DNA from: Actinomycetota bacterium
Lineage (GTDB): Bacteria > Actinomycetota > Thermoleophilia > Miltoncostaeales > Miltoncostaeaceae
Length of the DNA stretch: 22,058 nt
Direction of reading: 5' to 3'
Assembly (NCBI GenBank): GCA_005800465.1
Contig: SYFI01000148.1
Location: forward strand, 1 to 22,058
Positions 1-7,105 of this stretch are shown here, piece by piece. A model generated the notes under the pieces. It saw nothing but the letters and a program-made list of their open reading frames with translations, searched no databases and was not told the DNA's origin. Position 1 is the stretch's first letter, and each line of letters opens with the position of its first letter. The translations under genes and the position numbers were made by a program.

Positions 1-168
1 CGACCCGCTGTCGGCAATCTCCAGCCCCGCGAGAATCCGGAGCAGGGTCGATTTCCCCGCGCCGTTCGGTCCAACGATCGCTAGACGACCGCCGGGGCCA
101 ATCCTGAAGGAGGCGCCGGAAAACAGGGTGCGGGAGCCAAATGCCTTCGTAAGCCCGGAAACTTGCAC
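1..168 (-). CDS. ABC transporter-type ATPase, N-terminal fragment (ABC-F-like)
   Basis: Only the first 56 codons lie in the window; the gene runs off the left edge. The fragment has an aromatic/beta start (VQVSGLTKAFGSRTLF) and a perfect Walker A motif, GPNGAGKST, followed by LLRILAGLE. That is the nucleotide-binding start of an ABC ATPase. The short lead-in and the form LAIVGPNGAGKSTLLRILAG resemble soluble ABC-F proteins (ribosome-associated, duplicated ATPase), but an ordinary transporter ATPase cannot be excluded without the remainder. The GTG start is chosen because a TAAGGT -10-like box ends 8 nt upstream on the minus strand and no better start exists upstream in frame. It is divergent from rnd, with only 20 bp between start codons. 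Confidence 0.8.
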   Translation of the reverse strand, partial: MQVSGLTKAFGSRTLFSGASFRIGPGGRLAIVGPNGAGKSTLLRILAGLEIADSGS

Positions 169-174
169 GGCCTC

Positions 175-182
175 TAACCTTA
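175..182. promoter_or_regulatory. Overlapping divergent -10 boxes for the ABC ATPase and rnd
   Basis: The octamer TAACCTTA reads as TAACCT on the plus strand (175-180), 8 nt before the rnd ATG. On the minus strand it reads as TAAGGT (182-177), 8 nt before the ABC ATPase GTG. Both match TANNNT and imply leaderless or nearly leaderless mRNAs on both strands from one shared site. No -35 element is clear. This is inference from spacing. Confidence 0.5.
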
Positions 183-188
183 GCCCTG

Positions 189-1373
189 ATGACGACCACG
201 ACACACAGGTACACAAAAACTGATGACGTTTCGGCCCTCGCTGATCGCGCGCGCGCGGCCGGTCGTATGGCCCTTGACGTCGAGTTCCTGTGGGAACGCA
301 CGTATGCGCCCATTCCCTGCCTCGCGCAAGTTGCGGTTGGCGATGAGATCGCGCTCATCGATCCAATCGAGGGTGGATCCCTGCAGCCCATTGCCGACGT
401 GCTCGAGGATCCGGCCGTCGAAATCATCATGCACGCGCCGAGCGCCGATCTCATCCTGTTTGCGCTGGGATTCAATGCCCGCCCCACCAACCTCCTCGAC
501 TCCCAGCTCATCGGCGGCTTCGTAGGGCTCGGGTCAGGTCAGAGCCTCGGTGCGCTTCTCAGCCGTGTTCTCGGCGTGAAGGTGGCGAAGACGGAGGGCT
601 ACTCCGACTGGTCGCGCCGGCCACTCACTGATGCCCAGCTCGAATACGCGGCCGCAGACGTTGCCCATCTGTTCGCAATGGTTGACGAGCTCATGAAGCG
701 CGCCACCGAAATGGGACGCGCCGAATGGGTGCGCGAGGAGCACGAGCGCCGCTTCGGACCCGATGCCCGCATCGCTCAGGACCCGTGGCTCGCCTGGCGC
801 AAGGTGAAGGGTCAGGGCCGCCTCACGCCTCCAGAGCGTGCCGCGCTCCGGCGGGCTGCGGCATGGCGCGAAGAGGAGGCCCGGCGGCGCGACCGCCCAG
901 TGGACTGGCTCATTCCCGACCGCACCCTTATTGAGGTGGCCCGGCGGCGCCCGGCAACTCCCGCGAAGCTGCTCGCCGAGCGCGGGGTGCCGGCGGCGCT
1001 CAAGGAACGCGAGGCAGCCGGGCTGATCGAGGCGATGGAAATGTCAGCCGACGACGCCCCAATTACGCTCGGCCCGCCTCTGCCTACCGCGGTGCAAGCG
1101 CGACTCGACACGCTCGTCCCGCTCGCCCAGGTGCTTCTCGGGGCACGCGCGGCGGCGGTTGACCTTGCCCCCACGCTGGTCGCCACACGTGACGAGGTCG
1201 AATCATTCCTCGTCGCAGTCCTCACTGGCGGCGACGGCGCCGACGAAGCGCTCGGCCACGGATGGCGACGCGAGGTCGCCGGCGACGCGCTGGTGGATCT
1301 CGCATCCGGCCGGCTGGGCATCGCCCCCTTGGCCGAATCCCCGTATCTGCAGGAGATCCACGTAGACGTCTGA
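189..1373 (+). CDS. rnd: Ribonuclease D (DEDDy 3'-5' exoribonuclease with HRDC domain)
   Basis: This is a 394-residue protein of the usual RNase D length. The exonuclease domain (about 10-175) shows all three motifs: Exo I LDVEFLWERTYAP with D30 and E32, Exo II around H82-D87 (MHAPSADL), and Exo III YAAADVAHL with Y153 and D157, the DEDDy signature. An HRDC nucleic-acid-binding domain follows at about 213-285, with a less conserved C-terminal region resembling the second helical domain. RNase D trims 3' ends of tRNA precursors and other structured RNAs using two metal ions. The ATG at 189 lies 8 nt after a TAACCT box with no Shine-Dalgarno sequence, so a leaderless mRNA is likely. A strong hairpin follows the stop codon. 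Confidence 0.93.
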   Translation: MTTTTHRYTKTDDVSALADRARAAGRMALDVEFLWERTYAPIPCLAQVAVGDEIALIDPIEGGSLQPIADVLEDPAVEIIMHAPSADLILFALGFNARPTNLLDSQLIGGFVGLGSGQSLGALLSRVLGVKVAKTEGYSDWSRRPLTDAQLEYAAADVAHLFAMVDELMKRATEMGRAEWVREEHERRFGPDARIAQDPWLAWRKVKGQGRLTPPERAALRRAAAWREEEARRRDRPVDWLIPDRTLIEVARRRPATPAKLLAERGVPAALKEREAAGLIEAMEMSADDAPITLGPPLPTAVQARLDTLVPLAQVLLGARAAAVDLAPTLVATRDEVESFLVAVLTGGDGADEALGHGWRREVAGDALVDLASGRLGIAPLAESPYLQEIHVDV

Positions 1374-1380
1374 AAACGAC

Positions 1381-1417
1381 GTCGGGCCCGGGTGGTTCCC
1401 CAACCACAGGGCCCGAC
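1381..1417. terminator. Hairpin terminator between convergent rnd and the 57-aa gene
   Basis: GTCGGGCCC (1381-1389) pairs with GGGCCCGAC (1409-1417). Inside it, GTGGTT (1392-1397) pairs with AACCAC (1402-1407) around a CCCC loop. It starts 7 bp after the rnd stop and lies between convergent genes, so it could act in both directions. There is no T-tract, as is common in GC-rich actinobacterial hairpins. Confidence 0.7.
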
Positions 1418-1490
1418 TGATCACGACTGCGTCACGTATGTCGGGCGGAGCCCTGCCCCGGACCGCGGCGCAATCGCGCCTCTGGGAGGC

Positions 1491-1664
1491 CTACGCGGCC
1501 ATCGCGACGACAATCTCGCCATGAGCCCCGCAGCACGCCCCACCGTGGGAGCAACCCGGCACGGTGCAGGGCTCGTCGAGCCTCCACTCCATCCGGCTGA
1601 GAAGTTCGTTGATCCTGTCTGGATCGACGACCTCCCCGCTCCCCAACTCGATGACGGTGCCCAT
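1491..1664 (-). CDS. Small cysteine-rich hypothetical protein (57 aa)
   Basis: I do not recognise this family. The start is well supported: AAGGAGG lies about 5 nt before the ATG, the strongest ribosome-binding site in the window. The protein is MGTVIELGSGEVVDPD... followed by a helical, charged stretch and a cysteine cluster, EPCTVPGCSHGGACCGAHG. The pattern C-x4-C-x5-C-C with nearby histidines could bind zinc or an iron-sulfur centre. It lies 87 bp downstream of the HD hydrolase gene in the same direction and may be co-transcribed with it, with translation set separately by its own SD. A longer upstream start (1703) would add 13 residues but lacks an SD. A competing frame over the same bases gives an Arg-rich composition typical of a shadow frame. 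Confidence 0.65.
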   Translation of the reverse strand: MGTVIELGSGEVVDPDRINELLSRMEWRLDEPCTVPGCSHGGACCGAHGEIVVAMAA

Positions 1665-1751
1665 GGTCTCCTCCTTGAGTTCGCAGTGCCTGACCCACCT
1701 CATGTGCAGAGCATCAAACGCCCCGAGGGTGGCGACCCCGTGTCCGTCACG

Positions 1752-2489
1752 TTATGGCTCGGTGAAGCCCCGATCGGCCTCCGGGGGGCCAGCGAATGGA
1801 TCAACCAGGGGCGCCAGATCGGCCATTGCGGTTACCAGACCCACGCGCGCCGCCGAGGCCGTGGTGGTGGTCAGCGGCAGTACCTGCCACCGCGTGCGTT
1901 CGAGATACCGGCCTGCCCACCCGCGATGCATATCGCCGGTGCGCATCACGAGCGCCTGAATGCTGCGGAGGTTGTCCGAGCGATCTGCGATCTTGAGGAG
2001 GTGAGAATCGGAGGGGCCTTGCTCGAGGAGACGCCGGTAGTAGTCCCGGGTTGCCTCGCGCATTTTCCCTTCGGGCGCGGTGAGCCAGGTGACAAGGTCT
2101 GCCGGGCGCAGTCCGAAGCGCGCCCTGATGTCGGCGGGTGTCGTGAGCGTGTCCTCCACGGTGTCGTGAAGCAGCGCCGCGACGAGAATGTCGCGGTCAG
2201 TCACGCCCCACTGCATGAGGGTCATCGCCACTCGCACCGGGTGCACCCAGTACGGCGTATCGCTTCCACGCCGGGTCTGGTCTGCGTGCCGCGCGCGGGC
2301 GAACGCGTCGGCGCGCTCGAAGGTGCGCCGATCAGCCGTCGGGCGGGTCGAGAGCGCCAGTGCCCAGGCCTCCTCCACATCGTCCGTGCGATCGAACTTC
2401 CCCGGCCATGCAAGACGAAGTGGGGCGATCGGGGCCAGTGCCTCACCCGACTCGCCGACTCCGGGCGGTCTGAGTGGGCCGGTGCTCAT
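1752..2489 (-). CDS. HD-domain phosphohydrolase, RelA/SpoT hydrolase-like (single domain)
   Basis: This 245-residue protein carries the metal-dependent HD hydrolase motifs of SpoT/MESH1-type enzymes. These are ARARHADQTRRGSDTPYWVHP (about 65-84, with H83), ALLHDTVEDT (H108-D109, E112-D113) followed by FGLRPADLVTWLT, and LLKIADRSDNL (D169, N173). In this family the HD domain removes pyrophosphate from the 3' position of (p)ppGpp. No synthetase or TGS/ACT domains follow, so it looks like a small alarmone hydrolase; another nucleotide as substrate is possible. The first 50 residues are unrelated and low in motifs. The ATG at 2489 lies 7 nt after a TACCCT box on the minus strand, suggesting a leaderless transcript. 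It is divergent from a Ppx/GppA-family gene, 37 bp away. Confidence 0.82.
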   Translation of the reverse strand: MSTGPLRPPGVGESGEALAPIAPLRLAWPGKFDRTDDVEEAWALALSTRPTADRRTFERADAFARARHADQTRRGSDTPYWVHPVRVAMTLMQWGVTDRDILVAALLHDTVEDTLTTPADIRARFGLRPADLVTWLTAPEGKMREATRDYYRRLLEQGPSDSHLLKIADRSDNLRSIQALVMRTGDMHRGWAGRYLERTRWQVLPLTTTTASAARVGLVTAMADLAPLVDPFAGPPEADRGFTEP

Positions 2490-2495
2490 GGGGTC

Positions 2496-2502
2496 TAGGG
2501 TA
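2496..2502. promoter_or_regulatory. Overlapping divergent -10 boxes for the HD hydrolase and Ppx/GppA genes
   Basis: TAGGGTA reads as TAGGGT on plus (2496-2501), 25 nt before the ppx/gppA ATG. It reads as TACCCT on minus (2502-2497), 7 nt before the HD gene ATG. The whole spacer between the two start codons is 37 bp, so promoter elements for both genes must lie here. No clear -35 or SD is visible on either side. Confidence 0.5.
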
Positions 2503-2526
2503 TCGCGCCCGACCGGCACCGTCAGC

Positions 2527-4038
2527 ATGAACGTCCGGTTGGCCGTGGCGGATCTCGGGTCAAACACCTTCCGCCTTGTGGTCTTTGAGTACACGCTGCC
2601 CGACGGGCCGTTCCGCCTGGTGGACGAGATCCGCGAAGTCGTGCGTCTTGCTGAGGGGACCCCGCCCGGCGCTCCCATCTCGGATGCCGCCATCGCACGC
2701 GCGTCTCGCGTGGCGCGCCTGTTCGCCGGCTTCTGCCGGAACTCAAATATCGACGAGATACGCGCGGTGGCAACCAGCGCCATCCGCGATGCCCCGAATG
2801 GTGCGGAGGTGCTCGCCGCCATCACCGACGGAGGGCTTCCCGCTCGGATCATCTCCGGCGATGAGGAAGCCCGATACGGCTACGTCGGGGCGATCAACGG
2901 CACCACGCTGTGTGACGGTCTCATCGCTGAGTTGGGGGGCGGCAGTATCCAGGTGGGCCGGGTGAGCGATCGGCTGCTCACCGAATCGGTGAGCCAGCCG
3001 CTCGGAGCTGTGCGGATGACTGATGCGTTCATGCCGGGGCCAGTGGCCACGCGCGACGACGTGCTGCGGCTTCGCCGCCATGCGCTCGATGTCTTCCGCC
3101 GCGACCCGTGGATCACCGACGGCGGCCGCATCGTGGCCATGGGCGGGGCGCTCCGCACGCTGGCCACCATGGCGCAGAAGGCATCCGATTACCCGCTTGG
3201 AGAGGTGCATGGGTACCACCTCACCCGGGATGCACTCGGGGAGATGATCGACCGGATGGTCGCCCTGCCGGCGCGGGAACGCAAGCGGATACCTGGGCTG
3301 AAAGCCGACCGTGCCGACATCATGCTGGCCGGTGCTGTGGTGGTGGATGCACTCATGCACGCGGCCGATGTGGACCGCATTGAGATCTGCGCTCAGGGCC
3401 TGCGCTGGGGCGTGTTCTGGGAGGCATTCCTCGCCCCCGAGGATCCGCCGATCATCCAGGACGTACGTGCAACGAGCGTTCGTGACCTCGCGCAGGTATA
3501 CGGATACGACCGCCCGCATGCGGAGCAGGTGGCACGTCTGGCGGTCGAGATGTTCGACGGGCTCGGCCGGCTCGGCCTGCACGATGCGGACCCGCGCGAG
3601 CGGGAGTGGCTCCACGCGGCCGGCATCCTCCACGACGTCGGAACCCTCGTCGACTACAACGACCACCATAAGCATGGTCACTACTTGGTGTTGAACGCGG
3701 GGCTTGCGGGATTTCGCCACCGGGAACTGGTGCTTATCGCGCAGTTGGTGCGAGGGCACCGCAAGTCGGTTCAGTCCCCCGGAAACCTCTCGCGCGTCCT
3801 GAAGCGTGGAGATGAGGACCGCATTCTCCGGCTCGCGGCGCTCCTGCGCATTGCGGAGCAATTTGAGGTTGGTCGTGAGCGGGCAATTGAGGGCATCGAC
3901 TGCGAGCGCTCAGGCGATCTGGTGACATTGCACGTACGGGCGGAGGGGGATGTGGACGTGGCCATCTGGTCGGCAGAACAGGAGGCACAGGTGTTTGAGC
4001 GCGCCACTGGACATCGGCTCGCCATCAGGAGCGCCTGA
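2527..4038 (+). CDS. Ppx/GppA family phosphatase (exopolyphosphatase / pppGpp phosphohydrolase)
   Basis: This 503-residue protein is near the length of E. coli Ppx and GppA. The actin-like (ASKHA) fold is marked by the phosphate loop ADLGSNTFRLVVF (8-20), AVATSAIRDAPN (80-91), SGDEEARYGYVG (110-121, with catalytic acid candidates E113/E114) and AELGGGSIQVG (134-144). A C-terminal HD-like domain (about 320-450) contains LHAAGILHDVG with H369-D370, then GHRKS and LRIAEQFEVG. Family members remove terminal phosphate from polyphosphate or convert pppGpp to ppGpp, and sequence alone does not tell which. The ATG at 2527 gives a start at the conserved N-terminus; longer upstream frames are antisense to the HD gene. 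It is divergent from an alarmone-hydrolase-like gene, which favours a nucleotide-signalling role. Confidence 0.88.
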   Translation: MNVRLAVADLGSNTFRLVVFEYTLPDGPFRLVDEIREVVRLAEGTPPGAPISDAAIARASRVARLFAGFCRNSNIDEIRAVATSAIRDAPNGAEVLAAITDGGLPARIISGDEEARYGYVGAINGTTLCDGLIAELGGGSIQVGRVSDRLLTESVSQPLGAVRMTDAFMPGPVATRDDVLRLRRHALDVFRRDPWITDGGRIVAMGGALRTLATMAQKASDYPLGEVHGYHLTRDALGEMIDRMVALPARERKRIPGLKADRADIMLAGAVVVDALMHAADVDRIEICAQGLRWGVFWEAFLAPEDPPIIQDVRATSVRDLAQVYGYDRPHAEQVARLAVEMFDGLGRLGLHDADPREREWLHAAGILHDVGTLVDYNDHHKHGHYLVLNAGLAGFRHRELVLIAQLVRGHRKSVQSPGNLSRVLKRGDEDRILRLAALLRIAEQFEVGRERAIEGIDCERSGDLVTLHVRAEGDVDVAIWSAEQEAQVFERATGHRLAIRSA

Positions 4039-4063
4039 CGCAGCAGCACGGCGCAGGCAGTCG

Positions 4064-4402
4064 TTAGCCGCCAGCCACCTTCACCTGAAACCGGGTGCGG
4101 AGATGGTCGGCGATGCGATCGCGGTGATCCCCTTGGATCTCGACGACGCCATCTTTGACGGACCCCCCGGAACCCACGAGTCGTCGTAGTTCCTTGCCGA
4201 CGTCCGCGAGATCACCGGGTGGGATACCCGTGACGAGGGTCACGGTCTTTCCCCTGCGCCCCACCTTGGTACGGGACACCCGCACGATGCCGTCTGGTGC
4301 GCCCGCCGACGACCTAGGGGTAGCAGCGGGCTGCATTCGGCCACTCTCGGTAGAGAACACCGTGGAGGATGTGTCGCCGCCCGATCGCCTGATTCGCGCC
4401 AT
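4064..4402 (-). CDS. yciH: SUI1/eIF1-family translation initiation factor YciH
   Basis: This 112-residue protein begins MARIRRSGGDTSSTVFSTES, matching the family's [VF]YST-[DE]-x-GR lead-in. The SUI1 domain follows from about residue 42: VRVSRTKVGRRGKTVTLVTG, then a helical stretch, then GSGGSVKDGVVEIQGDHRD and RFQVKVAGG at the C-terminus. The family is homologous to eukaryotic eIF1 and influences start-site fidelity on the 30S subunit. Upstream in-frame methionines would add 44 residues antisense to the PHP gene and are rejected. The chosen ATG lies 7 nt after a TACCAT box, implying a leaderless mRNA. The gene is convergent with ppx/gppA (25 bp between stops) and divergent from the PHP gene. 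Confidence 0.9.
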   Translation of the reverse strand: MARIRRSGGDTSSTVFSTESGRMQPAATPRSSAGAPDGIVRVSRTKVGRRGKTVTLVTGIPPGDLADVGKELRRLVGSGGSVKDGVVEIQGDHRDRIADHLRTRFQVKVAGG

Positions 4403-4409
4403 GAGGCCG

Positions 4410-4419
4410 ATGGTACCCT
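4410..4419. promoter_or_regulatory. Overlapping divergent -10 boxes for yciH and the PHP gene
   Basis: ATGGTACCCT holds TACCAT on the minus strand (4415-4410), 7 nt before the yciH ATG, and TACCCT on the plus strand (4414-4419), 8 nt before the GTG at 4428. The two boxes share the central TA. The spacing argues that the PHP gene starts at GTG 4428 and that both mRNAs are leaderless. Confidence 0.5.
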
Positions 4420-4427
4420 CGACGGCC

Positions 4428-5264
4428 GTGGTCACCGACCTCCATGCCCACACCAACAGGTCCGATGGATCCCACCCGCCCGCCGAATTGGTGGACATCG
4501 CGGCGGCGCTTGAGGTGGGCGTGCTGGCCATCACCGATCACGACACCCTTGCCGGGGTGGAAGAGGCACTCGCGCGCGGACGCGCGACGGGCGTTCGTGT
4601 GATCCCGGGCATCGAGTTGTCCATCAAGATGCCCCACGGAAGCATGCATCTGCTCGGATACTTCACCGACCCCGCCCCCGCACCCCTCGTCGGGATGATC
4701 GCCGGTTTTGCCGCGACCCGAACCGAGCGGGCGGAGCAAATGGTGGAGCGCCTCCATGGCCTGGGCCTGCCCCTCGACTGGCAGGACGTGCTTGACGGCG
4801 CTGCCGGTGCGCCCCTCGGGCGGCCCCATATCGCCGAGGCACTCATCCGCGGCGGCTACGTGAGCACCCGCAAGGAGGCCTTCGATCTGTACCTCGCCGA
4901 TGGGGGGCCCGCATACATGGGCTCTGACGGTCTTGATGCGGAGGAGGGCGTGCGTCTGGTTCTTGAGTCTGGCGGTGCACCGGTGCTGGCGCACCCCGAG
5001 ACCCTGAAGCTCGACGACGCCCACCTCGATCCATTTGTCGGCCGACTCGCCCGAGCCGGGTTGGTCGGGATTGAGGTGCACCGCCCCGAGCACACGCCCG
5101 ATCAGTTCGCGCGGTTCGGCGCACTGGCGGGCCGCTGGGACCTCATCGCGTCGGGGGGCTCCGACTACCACCGCCCCACAAGCCCCCACCACCCAGGGGC
5201 TACTGGCGATCCGCCCCTGTCGACCGATACCGCTGACCATCTGCTGGGTGCGGTGCTGCGGTAA
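4428..5264 (+). CDS. PHP-domain metal-dependent phosphoesterase (TrpH/YciV-like)
   Basis: From GTG 4428 the protein is 278 residues and begins directly with the PHP core, VVTDLHAHTNRSDG (H6, H8, D13). The rest of the PHP metal site is visible: AITDHDT (D37-H38), PGIELS (E63), HLLGYF (H74), PVLAHPE (H189), GIEVHRPEH (H218) and SGGSDYH (D246, H248). Characterised relatives (YciV/TrpH, RNase AM) act on 5' ends of short RNAs and on 3',5'-bisphosphate nucleotides such as pAp. An upstream ATG (4410) with GAGG before it would add 6 residues (MVPSTA) and is the main alternative; another at 4401 is less likely. The stop codon is 10 nt from the pepF start. Confidence 0.87.
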   Translation: MVTDLHAHTNRSDGSHPPAELVDIAAALEVGVLAITDHDTLAGVEEALARGRATGVRVIPGIELSIKMPHGSMHLLGYFTDPAPAPLVGMIAGFAATRTERAEQMVERLHGLGLPLDWQDVLDGAAGAPLGRPHIAEALIRGGYVSTRKEAFDLYLADGGPAYMGSDGLDAEEGVRLVLESGGAPVLAHPETLKLDDAHLDPFVGRLARAGLVGIEVHRPEHTPDQFARFGALAGRWDLIASGGSDYHRPTSPHHPGATGDPPLSTDTADHLLGAVLR

Positions 5265-5267
5265 CGT
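5262..5267 (+). promoter_or_regulatory. Candidate -10 box for pepF overlapping the upstream stop codon
   Basis: TAACGT lies 7 nt before the pepF ATG and its first three bases are the stop codon of the PHP gene. It matches the TANNNT spacing seen before several other starts in this window. No SD is visible before the ATG, so a separate leaderless transcript for pepF is plausible alongside read-through from the PHP gene. Confidence 0.4.
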
Positions 5268-5274
5268 CGCCCGC

Positions 5275-7065
5275 ATGACGACGACTGATTCCGCTCCGCG
5301 TGCCGAGGGCGTCCACTGGGACCTCTCCCCTCTTGCCACTTCCGCCGACGACTGCCGTACGCGACTTGCCGCGGCCATTGACGACTGCCGAGCATTCGAA
5401 TTGCGTCACCGCGGGCAGATTGCCGCATTCGATGGCGCAACGCTCGCCGACGCGCTTGCCGAGTTGTGCCGCATCGAGAACGAACTCGGCCGCCTGCACT
5501 CGTATACCTCCCTGCGCGAATCCGTGGATGTATCTGATCCCGAGAATCAGGACCTCGACGCCCTGATGGACCGCTCGATGGTGGAGGCCGCCAATGCGCT
5601 GCGGTTCTTCGAGCTGGAATGGCTCGAGCTCGACGACGCGCTGGCCGATGGGCTGGCGACCGCCCCTGAGGTGGCTGGCGACCGTCACCACCTGCTGGCC
5701 GAGCGCCGGTTCAAGCGGCACATGCTGAGCGAGCCCGAGGAGCGCATGCTGGGTGAGCGCAGCCCCGCTGCCGCGAGCGCGTGGCAGAGCCTGTTCGGTC
5801 GCATCACCTCCACGCTCGAGACCGATTTCGATTCGGGCGACGGTGTGGAACCCCACACCATTGACCGCCTGCTGGCGTGCGTGCGTAACCCAGACAGAGG
5901 CCTTCGCATGCGGGCGCTCGAGACGCTGTACGCCACCCTCGGGCCCAACGCTCCCACTCTCGCCCACTGCTACGACACCCTGGTGGGTGACCGTCTGGCA
6001 ATGGACCGCCTTCGCAACTACGACGATCCCATGGACCCCACGCACCTGCGCAATGAGGTACCGGGCCCCGCCATCGAGACCATGATGAGCACCGTCGAGG
6101 GCCACTACGGGCTCGCACACCGCTGGTTTCGGGTAAAGGCCCGCCTGCTGGGGCTCGACCGCCTCCACCTCGCAGACCAGTACGCGCCATTGGGTGAGGC
6201 CCGTGAGGTGCTGTGGCCTGAGGCCCGCACAATCATCGACTCATCATTCCGCGCGTTTTCACCACGGATCGGCGACATCGCTGATGGCTTCTTCGCCGAC
6301 CAGCGCATTGATGCCGAGCCGCGCACCGGCAAGCGCGGTGGCGCGTTCTGTGCATCTGTGGCCCAGGATGCCCAGCCATTCATGCTCATGAACTACACCG
6401 ACCGCATGGACGACGTGATGACCCTGGCGCACGAACTCGGGCACGGGATGCACTTCACCCTCGCCGCTGAGCGTCAAACGGCACTGTCGTTTCACACGGG
6501 GCTCGCCTTGGCCGAGGTGCCGTCGACATTCGCCGAGATGATCGCTTTTGATCACCTGCTGGCCAACGAGGCCGACGAGGCCACCCGTACGGCGCTTGTG
6601 TGCGAGCGGGTTGAGGGGTCATTCGCGACGGTGTTCCGTCAGACGGTGCTGGCACGGTACGAGCAGGAGGCCTACCGCCAGCGCGGCGAGGGCACCACGC
6701 TCACCGACGACCGGCTATCAACCATCTGGTGGGACCAGAACGCCTCCTACTACGGCGACGCAGTGGAGATGCCCGATGGCTACCGCTTGGGCTGGTCGTA
6801 CATCCCGCACTTCATCTCTACGCGCTTCTACACCTACGCCTACGTGTTCGCGCACCTGGTGACGCTGGCGCTCTACGCCCAGTACCGCGCGCAGGGCGAG
6901 GACTTCGTGCCGAAGTACCTCGACTTCCTCGCCGGCGGCGGTTCGGCGTCACCCGCCGCCCTGCTTCGTCCGCTGGGCGTGGATCTGGACGACCCCGCGT
7001 GCTGGGAGCCCGGATTCGCAGAGATGGAGCGCATGGTGATGCGCGCGGAGGAGATGACCGCGTAG
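5275..7065 (+). CDS. pepF: M3 family oligoendopeptidase F-like metallopeptidase
   Basis: This is a 596-residue cytosolic zinc peptidase with no signal peptide. The N-terminal helical region (about 20-200) resembles the oligopeptidase F N-domain. The catalytic part has the zinc motif LAHELGHGMH (H386, E387, H390), and a third ligand candidate at E414 in LALAEVPSTFAEM. Downstream, WWDQNASYYGD and YIPHFISTRFYTYAYVFAH match the substrate-binding His/Tyr region of clan MA family M3. Such enzymes cleave oligopeptides of about 7-17 residues during peptide recycling. The start ATG lies 10 nt beyond the PHP gene stop, on a different frame, with a possible -10 box between. No frame disruption is visible. 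Confidence 0.92.
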   Translation: MTTTDSAPRAEGVHWDLSPLATSADDCRTRLAAAIDDCRAFELRHRGQIAAFDGATLADALAELCRIENELGRLHSYTSLRESVDVSDPENQDLDALMDRSMVEAANALRFFELEWLELDDALADGLATAPEVAGDRHHLLAERRFKRHMLSEPEERMLGERSPAAASAWQSLFGRITSTLETDFDSGDGVEPHTIDRLLACVRNPDRGLRMRALETLYATLGPNAPTLAHCYDTLVGDRLAMDRLRNYDDPMDPTHLRNEVPGPAIETMMSTVEGHYGLAHRWFRVKARLLGLDRLHLADQYAPLGEAREVLWPEARTIIDSSFRAFSPRIGDIADGFFADQRIDAEPRTGKRGGAFCASVAQDAQPFMLMNYTDRMDDVMTLAHELGHGMHFTLAAERQTALSFHTGLALAEVPSTFAEMIAFDHLLANEADEATRTALVCERVEGSFATVFRQTVLARYEQEAYRQRGEGTTLTDDRLSTIWWDQNASYYGDAVEMPDGYRLGWSYIPHFISTRFYTYAYVFAHLVTLALYAQYRAQGEDFVPKYLDFLAGGGSASPAALLRPLGVDLDDPACWEPGFAEMERMVMRAEEMTA

Positions 7066-7081
7066 CCTAGGGGCGACCGTC

Positions 7082-7099
7082 CTACCGTCGCGGTAGATT
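7082..7099 (+). promoter_or_regulatory. Inverted repeat and -10 box upstream of the giant gene
   Basis: CTACCG (7082-7087) and CGGTAG (7091-7096) form a perfect 6-bp inverted repeat around TCG. TAGATT (7094-7099) overlaps its right arm and ends 6 nt before the GTG start at 7106. The box fits a leaderless transcript. The repeat could be an operator or a short terminator for pepF; the sequence does not decide. Confidence 0.4.
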
Positions 7100-7105
7100 C
7101 CGACA

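Noticed and set aside
1392..2498. Long plus-strand open frame opposite the HD hydrolase gene
   Set aside because: It is antisense to a gene with clear HD motifs and also spans the terminator hairpin; its composition has no domain features.
2743..3861. Long minus-strand frame opposite Ppx/GppA
   Set aside because: The sense strand carries all Ppx/GppA motifs; the antisense product is His/Arg/Val-rich without structure, as expected of a shadow in GC-rich DNA.
4314..6168. Minus-strand frames opposite the PHP and pepF genes
   Set aside because: Both lie wholly or mostly antisense to well-identified enzymes and show no motifs.
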